64,000 nucleotides of DNA from Eunapius fragilis (GCA_963681505.1 OY811984.1:6172435-6236434); one strand, 5' to 3'. Positions 23,520 through 36,040 are shown, numbered from the stretch's first letter. Notes: a model not told the origin generated them from the letters alone. Translations and numbers: made by a program.

Positions 23520-25215
23520 TTTGCCCAAATATGGAAAATGATGATCACATCTCTGTTAATCAAATGCAAGGAGTTGGCCCGGACAGTTTTCTGTTTGCTG
23601 CACAACATCAGTTGATAAACATGCATGCACTTATATGTGTAATACTATTAAATTCTGGGAACTTGCACTAGAGATGTAGCCAGTTGATTTCTTTCTTTCC
23701 GGAAGCACATGCATTTTTGTAGATTTCTTAGGCTGTAGCAAAGAGGTACTGTTAATAATTATTAGTTTTGCTGACCAATTGAGATGACTACCTGCAGTCT
23801 TGTCGCTACCAGTTTCACTCCCGCCGTATGTAGTTGCATTTCTCATGCATTGGAGTATGAGCATCATGTTTATTGCATGTAAACAAAATTGGATACTTTT
23901 GATGTTAGTGTTCTATAATATTGGCAGAAACTGTTCTTAAATTGCTTAACTGATTAAGTGCATATAAGTTTTGCCAACCGCTTTAACTTTGTCCTCATAA
24001 CATCAGTATCGGTATACATCAGTGTAGCTTATTCCGGAAATTCCGTTACATCTGATCATTTGAGATACAACTCTGCATTAATTACACTTTGCAAACAAAA
24101 AAAAACTTCCTTTTCTTTCGGCTGCATGTGTGCACAGGAAGTGTGTCATATCCAGATTTGGTGGTTGCGTCATATTGACCAATCATAATACTAAGTCGAA
24201 AAAAAAACTTACTGTTTTGCATGGGATTGGCGGCTGTTTGTTTGGCGATCTTACTAAGGCTTCCCCCCCCCCCCCCCCCCCCCCCCCCCCTCAACGCCGT
24301 TAGTATACATCTACGTGCAGAGGTTGCGGAAGGCATATGGTTTCTCTATTGATAGGAATTTAATTATTGTTCTACTGGTGCAGCTTTGTTTGAAAGACAG
24401 CAACGTTCACAGGAAGAAAAAAAAAAGACCGCGAATCCATTTTTGATTTCATAAATGTAAAATCGCATTATTCTTACGCTAGTGTGCTCAGTCATCTACA
24501 AAATCAAAAATTGATAAGACGTATTTTTTCCCTGTGGTTTTATAAAAGTCGGTGTATTATAGTATTAATGAAAGAGGAGGCATAATACATCATGCACTAT
24601 CATCCTATTGCATAATGCGACGTGACACTATGGCATTTTGTTGTGCTCGTGGCAAATTTTGTATATCATACTGTAAATTATACCATAAGTGTTATTTGTG
24701 TGATAAAGTTATTCAGTGCAGTTTGATACAAAATGTCTTGCAGTCAGTAATATATGTAACAATAGGAGTATCATTTTTGTATAAACTGTACATTAGAACA
24801 ACCTCATGCTGAATGGGTAGATTCCAAGAATGCATGCATGTACCAACCATTATGCAATACAAAATGTCACCATGTACTGATGTGTAGTGGCATATCCACT
24901 ACAGACATTGCTGTCTATAACACAGACCTATATATAACTACCTAGAAGCTCTCAGTATATTATGCTCCCTAATTAGTGCCTCCCTGCAGAAGGAAAGCAT
25001 TATTACGGGTGTCTTTTCAATTGTTGATTGATGTAAAGTGATAACCTTGGATATGCAATATGTGCCTATCATATATGATGACATTTAGGATCATAATTAT
25101 TCATATGAGCGTTGTAACATTTTGTGACTGATACAGATATGATATACCATTATGATAGAAATTTTATTTTTATTGCTGACATTAATAGATTATATTTAAA
25201 GAGCCCACCAAACAA
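23520..25215. other. AT-rich intergenic, no gene recognised
   Basis: Contains a C homopolymer of roughly 30 bases (about 24260-24290) and several short open frames without domains, splice context or similarity. No RNA gene was seen. Confidence 0.5.
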
Positions 25216-25219
25216 AATA

Positions 25220-25459
25220 TCAATAAGTGCTTAGAGCTTGGTTGGCAGTGCATTCCACTAGCAGTAGAAACTTGGAGACTGGGGTGAGCAATGCTTTCTC
25301 TTGCTTAGCTATGTGAGAAGCCATCCACATATCCCAAGTTTTGGGAGATCTACATGGCAGGCTCAGTATCATACTGGTGAGAGCAAACGCCAGAGTCATC
25401 CTTGCAAGATCATTGCAAGTTGCTGACATGCTGGTAGACCCTATCATAAAGTAGAACAT
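25220..25459 (-). CDS. Possible short secreted protein or exon (uncertain)
   Basis: An open frame of 79 codons containing a hydrophobic stretch (MTLAFALTSMILSLPC) followed by a helical Lys/Leu-rich tail ending at a TGA. It could be a single-exon secreted peptide, or the last exon of a gene with an acceptor at ATGATAG|GG (about 25447). It lies between the two secreted paralogues and on the same strand, but no clear similarity to them was found. Confidence 0.2.
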   Translation of the reverse strand: MFYFMIGSTSMSATCNDLARMTLAFALTSMILSLPCRSPKTWDMWMASHIAKQEKALLTPVSKFLLLVECTANQALSTY

Positions 25460-25814
25460 TAATTATACAATGTTTTATTTTTTAATTAGAGAATATTTTT
25501 CTTTACTTGTTTCCTTTAATTACAATTATTGTATAACAATAAAAAGGCATTATTAAGCTGTTACATTCTAATTAAGTGTTCTCCCTCAACAATTCATCCT
25601 AAGGCTTTCCCAGTAAACGCACACACATGCACAAGTGTTGGTACATTCATAGACAATGTGGGCTGTAGTATCCATAAACAGTTCTTGGGACCACCAGGAA
25701 CAGCCGGTAAACTCTTGGTAAGACATTTCAATTCATCATCTACTCTCCATCAGTTGTCAACAGTGACAGGAAGCCTTGCCATAAACACAACAAATCTCAT
25801 CTGAAAAGTAATTG

Positions 25815-26243
25815 TCAGTAGTTAATATGTGCATCTCTCTCCATGTGAAGACAAAGTTTCACATAATCCCCACAAAGAACTAGCACACTGTTCTCAGACA
25901 CAACAGCTTTGTATCCTGTTACTGTTCCAGTATTAGCTTGAATAGAGATTAATGTGTAAGGAGGATGGCTCTGTAACAAACGTAAGTGGATGTCATGGTA
26001 TGCAAGTGGCATGTGGGTAAGACTGGTTTGCACTTGGATGCCTTCAAGTAACTATAAATGACAAGGCTGTTTATCTTATATGTAATAAAAACCTTTTGTT
26101 GCTGATCCTGGTTGGTAGATTGATCTGCTGCTGTGAAGATTAAAGAGACATAATGTTGTACCATATCTGATGAAATTATTTCCTGGGGAAAACCTTGACT
26201 TACACTGATGATCGCTTATCTGGTGAATACCTTTTGTTTCCAT
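25815..26243 (-). CDS. Small unrecognised protein, three exons
   Basis: Exons 26204-26243, 26093-26130 and 25815-26051 splice in phase to 104 residues. The N terminus is Gln-rich (QSTNQDQQQK). The rest (PLAYHDIHLRLLQSHPPY, then NSVLVLCGDYVKLCLHMERD) looks like mixed alpha/beta. The 41-bp second intron has a weak donor (GTTTTT). No family was recognised and the start is simply the first in-frame ATG. Confidence 0.4.
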
Positions 26244-27483
26244 GAAAACTTAAGTACTTTGAGCTGGAAATTTATGACACATCTGCACCTTTGGGGACTC
26301 AAATCTGTATAATGTAAAATAGTTTTGAGTATACTCTTTATAGGCAAGTGGTACACAGACAGCAATAAAGCACAAGGAATCATATATAAAATCAAGAATC
26401 ATTAAAAACCTACATTCTGATAAAGTCTGTTATACAATAGGTTACAAAAGTGTGTATCAATGTAGGCTTTAAATCGCTTTTGAAATCAATTCTTGATTTG
26501 TGGTCCTTCTAATTATTGAACCGGATATGTATAGTGAGGGGCGTCATCAGTAGTTTGTGCATGCGTTATAAGAGCAAATGGTGGTTCGCTAGTTTCATTT
26601 GGGTCGGTACGCAAGAATATACGGAACCGAGGGGGGAAAAAACATTGCATGGGCATCGCGAAGAAAGAAAGGCCTACAAAAAGCTGGAGTGAGTTTGTAT
26701 TTAATAAAAGAAGTATAATTAACGCTTCGATGGCACATATATATAGTCTTTGTGGACACGATTCACGGTATCGCGAAAATGCGGCGTACATCAATTCTAT
26801 ATTATCTATGGTGTCATCAAGCTAGGAGGCATGACACGATGCATGTGTCAGTAGTTTATTGATTCACATAAGACACTGCACTCAGTTCCCCCCCCCCCCC
26901 CCCCCCCAATACCGAGACACTTAATGATTTTTTCTGCATGCGTGCATGACCAGCTGGCAAGTAGTATATTATTATTTTTAGTAATTTCGTTGGATGGGGT
27001 GGAGCTGAGGGCAGTTGGTAAAGCACGATAGTTTAAATGGCTCTCAGTTAAATAACTAATTGTAAGCCATAATTACTTGCATTAGTAGTTAAAATTCAGA
27101 CTAAATATTTCTAAGGTCATTTAAGAACTGGAATTCAATTAGAAATATATAATGCGTGAGTTCGTACAACTGATTTTCTGGGAATGTAATTGCGATCAAT
27201 ATAGCTAACAAGTAATACTTCTGGGAAGGATGATATGGAAGCGACTTTTCAAATCGGAAGGCATGGGCTGACCGTGGAATATTGTAATGAGAAACTCCGC
27301 AATTCATTGACCTCGCGCACTACTTTAGAAAAAATGGCCCATGCAACAATTTAAAATTTAACTTTTACATGCATATCAATATTATAATGTAAATATATAA
27401 TCACTTTATAACTGCGTGTTGCAATATATCATGTATATAAACGGAGAATGACATGTCAGTTTAAAAAACGTTCAAAAGTATAT
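26244..27483. other. Intergenic, no gene recognised
   Basis: Holds a C homopolymer near 26889-26908, an open minus frame at 26513-26794 with no domain, and AT-rich unique sequence. Confidence 0.5.
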
Positions 27484-28622
27484 CTAGTTGTTTTGTTGCG
27501 ATAATAACGACTGGACGTCTTGAAGAGCCACGTTTAGTCCAAGTTTAACCTCAAAGACGTTCTGATATTCATCCTGGGGACTGGTTACGATTCCCAAGCA
27601 TCGGCAACTTTTTAGTGCGCTTTTTAGCTACATGTGGAAAGTAATTTGATTGAATTAAGATGCAGCAATGCATACAGGCATCACACAGGCCAGGCCTGCA
27701 TGCATGTATTCATACGTATATATTATAATATCGAATCCTATATACAATCGATCAAATGCATCCCTTCTTAAATATACCTGATCACCGTAGTGCAGCTGTT
27801 GCTGGATGCATTGCTTAGCATCGTCCGTATCAACCGGTTGGCTGGTTCCATCCGACTCAACATCTTGTAATTCACTTTCGTTAAGCTGTATATTTGTAAT
27901 AGAACGAAATATTTTGTAACTATTAATTTGTTCAGGTTTGATCGCATTGTAATGGAGGTAGCGTGCAATCATATGGTGCAATGGAGCTATATATACATGC
28001 AGTGATAAATTTGGCCGGGCACCAACCATTGATGATAGTCCTTCGGTTATGTCGGCCAGCTGCAGCAGTACCTGCTCCAAGCAAGGTGCAAACACACCGT
28101 TGTTGTACGCAATGTCATATTTGACGCTGTCATTAAGCAGAGTGGTGAGATTTTTCAAAAGGGTGTAGCCATTGGCGAGTCTTTCCGTTGCCTGCATGTA
28201 ATAAATCATGTGTGAACGAAGTGTCATCGGTGCATGCATGCGGCTGTTTCTATATATTCATGCAAAGCGTATATGCAATAACGTGCAAAGCGCATGCATG
28301 CATGGTAACGTACGTTCAGGTTGTCGGACAGGCTGCTCTCGACGCCGCTGTAGCAGGGGTGTTGGGGGGTCGGGAGGCAGGTGATAGGCTTTGAGGATCC
28401 CTGCGCATCGCACATGATCACAGTGGTTAGCACCTCCATGGCCTGACCCAAAAGGCGCATCTTGCTCAGGACTTGGTTGACGCTCTCCGAGTTCAGTGCC
28501 GTGATTTGGGGCATGGGGGAATAGTTCAAGATACCTGGGCAGGTCGGCTGGAGCAGGGGAAGGCCGTAGGCTGCAGAGAACGTAACTCCGAGCAAGACCA
28601 AATTCATGGTATTCAACGACAT
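27484..28622 (-). CDS. Secreted Cys-containing helical protein, paralogue 2 of an unrecognised family
   Basis: Three phase-0 exons: 28314-28622, 27778-28191, 27484-27627; 288 residues. Signal peptide MNLVLLGVTFSAAYG, then a mature chain rich in helices with cysteines at PTCPG, IMCDA, ITCLP, HPCYS, APCLE, KQCIQ and SCRCLG. The segment CPGILNYSPMPQITALNSES aligns gap-free with CAWSTNYKPIPTMLAFNVTS of paralogue 1. Further shared points are a TCL...H.CY pair and a C-terminal C.G......DE/DVY...E helix. A TATA-like TATATAAC lies about 80 bp upstream on the minus strand (about 28700), and the leader is AGAAAGAAAG-rich, like paralogue 1. No known domain is recognised; exported function is inferred only from the signal peptide. 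Confidence 0.65.
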
Positions 28623-28719
28623 TTTTCTTTCTTTCTTTTTCTGTTGAGATATACTTGGTGATATATAGTTGATGCAAAAGTGAAGCGCCTATGTCGTTAT
28701 ATAGCTGGAGTTGTTCCTT

Positions 28720-31700
28720 TATGTACCGCTGTTTTGGAATTAATTAACTACAGCCCGCGAGATGGGAACAATCTCTTGGGATCTCCCAAAACGTTCTGAT
28801 ACCACAGGGCCCTCCCCTTCACTTTGTTTGGAGAGGTTTGCGCGCTGCCGTGATTACTGCTTGACACTTGGTCCTTGAAGGGAATTATTAGCCCCTGCTG
28901 CTGAACTTTAATCGTTGCAGCAAACTCGATGGTAATGATATACATCCCATGCACGCAGGCTATATCTCGTTTAACACTGTACATATATATATATATATAA
29001 TCAGAGCGCGTGCGTGTGTGCATTATTGCAGGCTAATTCATGTATTTTTCAAATAATAACTATAGGTGTCAAGCAATAGCCAAATTGCTGCATGCATGTT
29101 GTTTATAGACATGCAACAGCCTGACTATTTGATGCATACATGCATGCATCATGTATGCGACAGTTAGTATGCTACAAGCTAACTAAATATATACATGCCA
29201 TGTATACAGATCCTCAGCTATATGATATTTAAAAATTATGCATGCATGCACTCATCGTCATGCATAACAGGATAGCTAGATCGTTGTGTGGCGTGTTTGT
29301 ACAGCTCTACTGAGGAACTGTATATAATACTGTTTAAAAATCATCCGTATATGGTTATGTGTTATAGACTTTTTATATTTGTATATGCATGTATGTTCTT
29401 TGATTCATGTATTGGCATTGTGTAGTTGTAAAAATAAAAATGAACCTGTTGTTGTATAGTTTATATAATACTGTTTCGTGCATGTTCGCGGAGTTGTATA
29501 TAATTATAATTATATATATATATATATCTATATGAGCATGCAATTATTACATGCTCAATTGGCATCAACGAATTTATATGCATTCGTCACTGATATTAAC
29601 TGCAAAGACCCGCCTTGTATAAGCAACGCCCACCACTGGAAGCAACATAACAAACGCCTACGGGAATGTCGATATTCCGAAGGATCCTACAATTATTTGA
29701 TTGTATTAGCCAAGTGAGGAAAATGCAACAGAAAGCACATTCCATGCAATGACCTGTAGTGCATGCACGCATATGTATACCACCTATATGCGTAATTAAT
29801 TTGCATTATTGCGGGCATCGACCGCACGCATCCATGCATGACATGCATCCAGGGCTATAGCACAGAAGTCCACAAGCATCTTATGCACAAGACCACCAAT
29901 AGGGTCCCCGTACGCATGATTTTCTTTCGAAAGTGAGCTGATTCCCCTCACACTGCCGGTGATTCCCAAGTAATTCCCGTCTTGACAAAGTGGTTCCCCT
30001 TGCTATAATCATAAAGAGCACATTTGGACCTGCGGTGCGCGGTTACACGCTCTACCACAAACCCAACCGCGGCTCTCTTTGAACAATCAGAACTCTGGTT
30101 AACAAACCAAACCATGCAGCGTAATGTGGTTGGAGTCTATTTTTATCGATTAATTGGCTGCATCGTAAGCATAAAAGATGCGGTAACCGTGCGACTTTGC
30201 GAAGGGAATTCCCCTCACTTGTGTATTGCTATTTCCTAGAACATATAATCGATGCATATGCATGTTATTCCTATACAAGTCATATGATTTATAATAAGTG
30301 CCGCCAGGATGATTAAGTTATCTGGACAAGCGCCATTTTATACCCCGTACCATAAACTATAGGAAGCCTCCCCCGTACAGTTAGCAGCAACTAAGTAGTT
30401 CCAGACCATCTTTTGCGTGGGAGTCCTTGTTTAATTTAAAACTGAATGCTGATGTGTTTGAACCTAAAAAGAAAATAACGCAGTAATGATGGTCCGCCAA
30501 ACCAACGCTGCATGCAGCATACTAGCTATGATAGCTCCCAATATCAGCGCCCTCATGTTTACAAATTCATATGTGCTTATAGTATGCGAACCACTATATA
30601 CATGAGCTAACTTTATGACGCATTTTGGTACTAAATATAGGCACTTTCATGAGACATCCTCTCCGAAAGAGCTCTAAGTAAAATTTTGAATATCGTTAAC
30701 GTTGACGTTAATAAAAAATAATAATTACAAGGAGATCGTTATCATGTATTTGTTGGGATTTAAGAGGTGATTTCCTTGGGACCATCCACGTATAGGGTAC
30801 AAAAGGCTCACGATTGGTTCAATGCCTCATTCAGCTCCTACCACAGACCATGCATACAGCGATACATTAATACGCATGCGTGCAAGTAGCTATAACCCTC
30901 TCAACGGCCAATGCAGCTAGCCGCTCCTGTCACCAAAGCAATAAAGTAATTTACACAAATAATTGTTCGGTGGCTTGCAGGCGCAAATTAAAACCACAGT
31001 TCATACCGTGAATTTACACAGCATGCACTATACCATACATATACGGTGTATGACCATTTGCCAGATCATTTTTCGGCTATATAGATACATGTCTATTGAA
31101 TAAAAATAGATACTTTTTTTTTAGTACAACATCCCAGATAATAGAGCCTCTCTTGGTGTTGTGTCAAACGTACCTATGCAAACTATAACTCAACAGCTGA
31201 CACTAGCTCAGACACATGCACAAACAGTTAGTTCACGGGGTCTAATGTTACAATGACTAAAACCCGAGTAGGCACGCCACAATAAAGATTTTGCACTAGA
31301 CCTTTCCTCGTATGTAATGTGTAGAAAGAATTGCAACACGTATCTTTGAGCTCTGTAAACGTGAATATGTTTCAAAACGCAATTATTAACAATCACGTGC
31401 GTCATTTATCACTCGCAAAGGCGTCCGCTTCCAATTATGTGCAGCGTACAGAGACCGAACTCCGTGAGACTTGCGAGCGTGAAGCACCAGCTATACAACC
31501 CTCAGCTACCCACGCTGAGGCGTATGGACATGGACACGGTTCTGCACAAGCTGACTACGGAACACAGCAGACATACCACCAGCTGTGCGCCAGGTGCGTT
31601 TAATAATCGTGACCAAAACCCGCTAGATTTTAGCAACCCGCTCATCCTTTCAAGACGCTTTTTTGAAAGCGAAAAGCACATTGCTCTCTAAGGTGTCTTC

Positions 31701-32400
31701 TGTCGTACCTTGTCGGGTAAGTGACAAAAAAGGAACGAGGTGTTATGTCGCCCTACACGTAGTATGAACAGTGACACCAAATAATTAATACATAATTTCG
31801 AACAAATTGCCTTCCTGGTGAGAAAAAAAGGTAGCGTTTTAAAACGACAGTAGAACAACCGCGTGTGAGAATGCTATACCAACGTATCACAATGGGGGTT
31901 TGGGGAGGGAGAGAGAGGAGAGGGAGCAGCTGAGTATTTGGTAGTCATAGTTACAATCAATGAATAAATATAGTTATGAATAGTGGCATACGTGTCAACA
32001 CAGTAAAAACCTTATTAGGGGTGGCTGGGTGGGCATAAGTCTGAACACCCAGTAGGTGTACTGAAATAAGCCATTTTGTTACATGTACTGTGTACAAGAA
32101 CCACGTATTTCTACATGTAGCTCTGGAGTGAAATAAGTAAAGTCTAGTTACTTCCACAAACTTTTGCCAAAATGAAGTTCCTCAAGTGTGCAATAACAAA
32201 ATGGCATTGTCATACACTATGGAGTGATACCCAGGACATTAGTCATTAACTAATGGTTCTCATGGAAACAGTTATTTTACAATTCCATTACTTTTTTTCA
32301 AATTGATTTAGATTTAATAGGATTCTGGCCAAGTCCACTATTGGACTACTAGCATTTTCTTTAATTAGCCATATATTTCAATTGCCATCATGTTTTTGCT
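28720..32400. other. 3.7 kb AT-rich gene desert with TGCATGCA clusters
   Basis: No gene, RNA gene or long repeat was recognised. Short TATATA runs (about 28984-29000, 29512-29528) and many copies of the palindrome TGCATGCA or near variants occur, especially between 29080 and 29260 and around 29760-29850. Open frames at 31208-31691 show no domain. Confidence 0.5.
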
Positions 32401-32419
32401 TGTCCTGAAAATCAAATAA

Positions 32420-32560
32420 AAGCCCCATGGTGTCCCATACCTATAAGCCCCATGGTGTCCCATACCTATAAGCCCCATGGTGTCCCATACCTATAAGCCT
32501 GTCCGATACCTTCCCATAATGTCCCATACCTATAAGCCCCATGGTGTCCCATACCAATAC
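32420..32560. repeat. 25-bp minisatellite (CCCATGGTGTCCCATACCTA type)
   Basis: About five imperfect copies of AGCCCCATGGTGTCCCATAC plus CTATA, with a shortened unit in the middle. Confidence 0.85.
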
Positions 32561-32700
32561 CTCCCCATACATTATAAGGTTATGTGTCAGTGCTATAGTA
32601 ATCTTACATACTACATTTCCCAAATACCAGCAAATACTTAGCCCAAGGACCAAGGCAACCATGCACACAGTTGGTAAAAGGTAATGAAATTCTTTATGCA

Positions 32701-33234
32701 ATGAGAGACTTCTTTATCTGTCATACAACTAGCAACACTGACGCTTGGAGACAACTACTTGGAACAGCTCAGATAAACAAAACTGGCGGTAACGATGCTC
32801 AGGGTTAAAGCAATATTATTACTCCAACCCCCCCTAGACCTTCACTTCAGTGGGTTGGCAGTACGTGACAAGCATCCTTCCATCACCTCTTCATGGCAGG
32901 TTTGTGGGTGACCATAAAATGCTCCAACGATACTCCTCCCCTTCACTTTACCTAGACCACCATCACTGTATCCCAGGCACACCGCCCAGTATCTTCAAAG
33001 CCCATGCCTACAACTCTCTAGTAAGCCTCAGTCCCACCAAATCTTGACCCCACCCGCACACACGCCTTTCTTCCACAGCAGCAGGTACAGAGTTTCAAGG
33101 TAATGTCAGCATTTGTGTGGTGTGCTCTAATTCAAATTACACTAATGAGCTCTTCCTCCTCCTGCTGCAAAATCTCTACACAGACCTGGAACAGCCTCAC
33201 CCTGGAGATACTGAGATATACTAGTGTTTTCTAG
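32701..33234 (+). CDS. Small unrecognised protein, four exons (uncertain)
   Basis: Exons 32701-32788, 32851-33020, 33079-33099 and 33184-33234 join in phase to 109 residues (MRDFFICHTTSNTDAWRQLL, then GWQYVTSILPSP and SLYLDHHHCIPGTPPSIFK). Introns are short with standard borders (GGCG|GTAACG, CTTCAG|TG, CTA|GTAAGC). The second exon is the best supported. The first and the last two exons are tentative, and upstream exons may exist. It converges on the PDI gene about 100 bp away. No family was recognised. Confidence 0.35.
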
Positions 33235-33334
33235 ACCCAAGAGAGGCAGTAGCAAGGAAAATAGTAATCATAAAATATCATATAGGCTAGTTGAAGAGTA
33301 ACACTTAGTAATTCTCTAGATGTTCGTCTACTGC

Positions 33335-34440
33335 TCACAGCTCAAACTTCCTCAGCACATTCTGTTTCTTAACAAGCTCATCACTCTTTTTAGAAGAGAT
33401 ATCACCACCTTTGGGGTGAGAGAGGAGGCCACAGAGTGGTGCATGTAAGGAGAGGAACATGGTAGTGGGGAGGAGAGGAACATGGTAGTGGGGAGGAGAG
33501 GAACATGGTAGTGGGGAGGAGAGGAACATGGTAGTGGGGAGGAGAGGAACATGGTAGTGGGGAGGAGAGGAACATGGTAGTGGGGAGGAGAGGAACATGG
33601 TAGTGGGGAGGAGAGGAACATGGTAGTGGGGAGGAGAGGAACATGGTAGTGGGGAGGAGAGGAACATGGTAGTGGGGAGGAGAGGAACATGGTAGTGGGG
33701 AGGAGAGGAACATGGTAGTGGGAAGGAGAGGAACATGGTAGTGGAGAGGGGAGGAACATGGTAGTGGGGAGGAGAGGAACATGGGAGTGGGGAGGAGAGA
33801 AACAAACTGATGCAATTATGCAAGTTAGGCATCACTTACTCAGAATGCGTCCAATTCGTTCCTTTTCTGACTTGACGAACTCTCCACCTTTCTCTTGAAC
33901 CTTCTTCATAACTTTAACATAGTAATCAGCACTGAACAAGAGGCAAAAGGATGTACAGTGCCACAGGGGATAGATGGACACCACTTCCCCTTCTCTCAAC
34001 CTTTCCTTTTTTTTCTGTGAGACACACGTATACACACACACACACACCACATGCACACACACTAACGCACTGTGTATCACTGCTTGCTGAAGCTGCAGCA
34101 GCTGCCTCAGCAATGATGCCCTCACGACTCTCCTCCTCTGTCATGAACCTACTAGCCAAGGTGTTCATCTCCTCCACGACACCAGCCTGCACAATCAGAC
34201 GGCCCCAGCAAGGGAATAAGATAATGGGCCTTCACTAGTATTGAATGCCAGTACAATGCCATGCTATACAAAAGTGCACTTTGACCCCACCCTCCACCCT
34301 AACCACAACACACACTTCCTTTGCACTCACCAGTGGGCTCAGCTTTCCCCCCACCATTCTGAAGGTGCCACAGTTTTTGTTTAGGAACATCACAAACTCG
34401 TCAGCAGAGCGACCTTCATTGTACTAGGCAACACACACAC

Positions 34441-34490
<50 letters not shown>

Positions 34491-35910
34491 TTAATACACA
34501 CAGATGGCACAACCTCAGTACCACTCACGTCTATTCCATCCTTGTTATCCTTCGGGAAAAACTTGATGGTGGGATACCCCTGGACACCATACCTATTTAA
34601 TTAAACCACAGAAAAGGACCTCGCTAGTCAAAGCAAACCCCTCCACTCAACCCTCAACTTCACCTTGAAGCCAAATCCCTCTGAGCATCAGCATCAACTC
34701 GTGCAACCACACACTGTGCAAAAAAATGAACAAAATTTAATTATGGAACAATGGACATTATTAAAGGAAATGGGTATCCATGGGGGGGGGGGGGGGGGGG
34801 AAGGGGGATATCCATGGGGAAGGGATCCATCTGCACTCAAAGAGGAAGGGCAGCCTTACATTTTCATCGTTCTTGAAGGTTGCGCCCACCTCCTCATAGG
34901 CAGGTGCCAATGCTTTGCAGTGACCACACCCTATTTGAGAGAGGATGGATTGTTTTGAGCAATTGGATAGCCATCAGGTACCGCAACTACAAAAAAAAAA
35001 AAACCCTCTGTACTCACATGGTGCAAAAAACTCAACCAGAACATTCTTGGTAGAGTCCTTCACAATGCTGTCAAAGTTATCAACAGTCAAATCCACGACT
35101 GCGCTTAGTGTTTTCTTCACACGACCTCTGGAACCTGAGGTTGTCAAAGTGTCCAGCAGATCACCACGGGAGGAGGGTATGATGTTGAACCCCCCACCCT
35201 CACAACATGTCCACTCTCACCTCCAGCCCTTACCACTATTTATACCTTCAACCACCAAGCTCACCAGTCTGGGAGTTAATAAACTGGATAATATCCTCAG
35301 CCTCTCTGCCTCCGTTGTAACTGTAGGTGCGCCGGTGGGAAGGCAGTTTTAAAACAATTTTTTTTTAAAGTGAGCGTGCAACGCAGCACACACTAATAAA
35401 CACCCAACACACGCCTACACATGGACACACACGAACATTCACAACACGCACAAAGTACTCACTCTTGCGGCTCGGTGCTGCCCTTAGGAAAGAATTTAAG
35501 CGTTGGGAATCCCTGAATACCGAAACGAGAGCCCAGGTCCTTTTCGGCGTCACAATCGACCTTCGCAACGACAACGTCCCCTACGTTGTCGAAAGCTTTT
35601 CCTACTTCTTCATAGGCTGGTGCGAGGCGCTTGCAATGTCCACACCCTGGGGAAAAGCAAGTTACGCCCTAGAACACGAAGTTCAAACAAACTTACAAGG
35701 TGCGTAGAATTCGACGAAGGCGTGTTTGTCTCCGTTTACGTACTGCATACGAACAAATACAAATGCCATGTTTAACAAATTGTGGGCGTGCTGGTAAAAG
35801 ACTATGGCTTTTACCTGGTCGAAGTTACTATTGTCCAGCTGTAGAACGACGCACTCGATGGGCACCAGAAATGCAAACGTGCACAACGCCAAAAGCACGA
35901 GTCCCGCCAT
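33335..35910 (-). CDS. Protein disulfide isomerase, PDI-D type (two thioredoxin domains plus ERp29-like C-terminal domain)
   Basis: Twelve phase-consistent exons: 35815-35910, 35697-35742, 35463-35646, 35265-35320, 35018-35134, 34860-34930, 34664-34713, 34529-34592, 34331-34423, 34071-34186, 33840-33931, 33335-33408; 352 residues. Signal peptide MAGLVLLALCTFAFLVPIEC. First thioredoxin domain with WCGHC active site at residues 48-52, second with WCGHC at 167-171; both are split by an intron inside the Trp codon, as expected from an internal duplication. The C-terminal part (GVVEEMNTLASRFM, then HADYYVKVMKKV and KERIGRIL) is an ERp29c helical domain. The chain ends KFEL, a KDEL-like ER retrieval signal. 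It should oxidise and isomerise disulfides in the ER lumen. The domain order matches the PDI-D group known from plants and amoebae. Confidence 0.93.
33446..33795. repeat. 23-bp minisatellite in last PDI intron
   Basis: About 15 near-identical units (GGGGAGGAGAGGAACATGGT plus AGT) occupy nearly all of the intron between exons 11 and 12. Confidence 0.95.
34436..34492. repeat. (AC)n microsatellite in PDI intron
   Basis: CA run with two CACG interruptions in the intron between exons 8 and 9. Confidence 0.9.
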
Positions 35911-36040
35911 TCTCTAACCTTCCTTCTGGCGTATAGACCACGTTTTATTAAATTAATCACGTGAGGTTAAACCGCTTAAATTAATTTAATATTATCAACA
36001 TCCGGTATCGTCGGCCGCGACTCTTCGATCGAAGCTTTAT
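35911..36040 (-). promoter_or_regulatory. PDI upstream region with ACGTG-core motifs
   Basis: Two ACGTG cores lie 30-55 bp before the ATG: ACGTGG on the minus strand (35938-35943) and CACGTG (35958-35963). ACGTG is the core bound by XBP1/ATF6-type factors at unfolded-protein-response elements, and a PDI gene is a typical target. The link is inferred from motif and gene identity only. Confidence 0.35.

Noticed and set aside
25529-25804. Plus-strand frame ending SLAINTTNLI
   Set aside because: No start context or domain. Two weak internal splice sites could join its parts, but contiguous reading is equally possible, so coding is not supported.
26513-26794. 93-residue minus frame with a hydrophobic core
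   Set aside because: No signal-peptide position, no domain, no neighbouring exon; looks like chance.
27768-27968. Possible intron inside exon 2 of secreted paralogue 2
   Set aside because: A donor-like AATA|GTTACA and acceptor ACAG exist, but removing the segment breaks phase, and reading through stays open.
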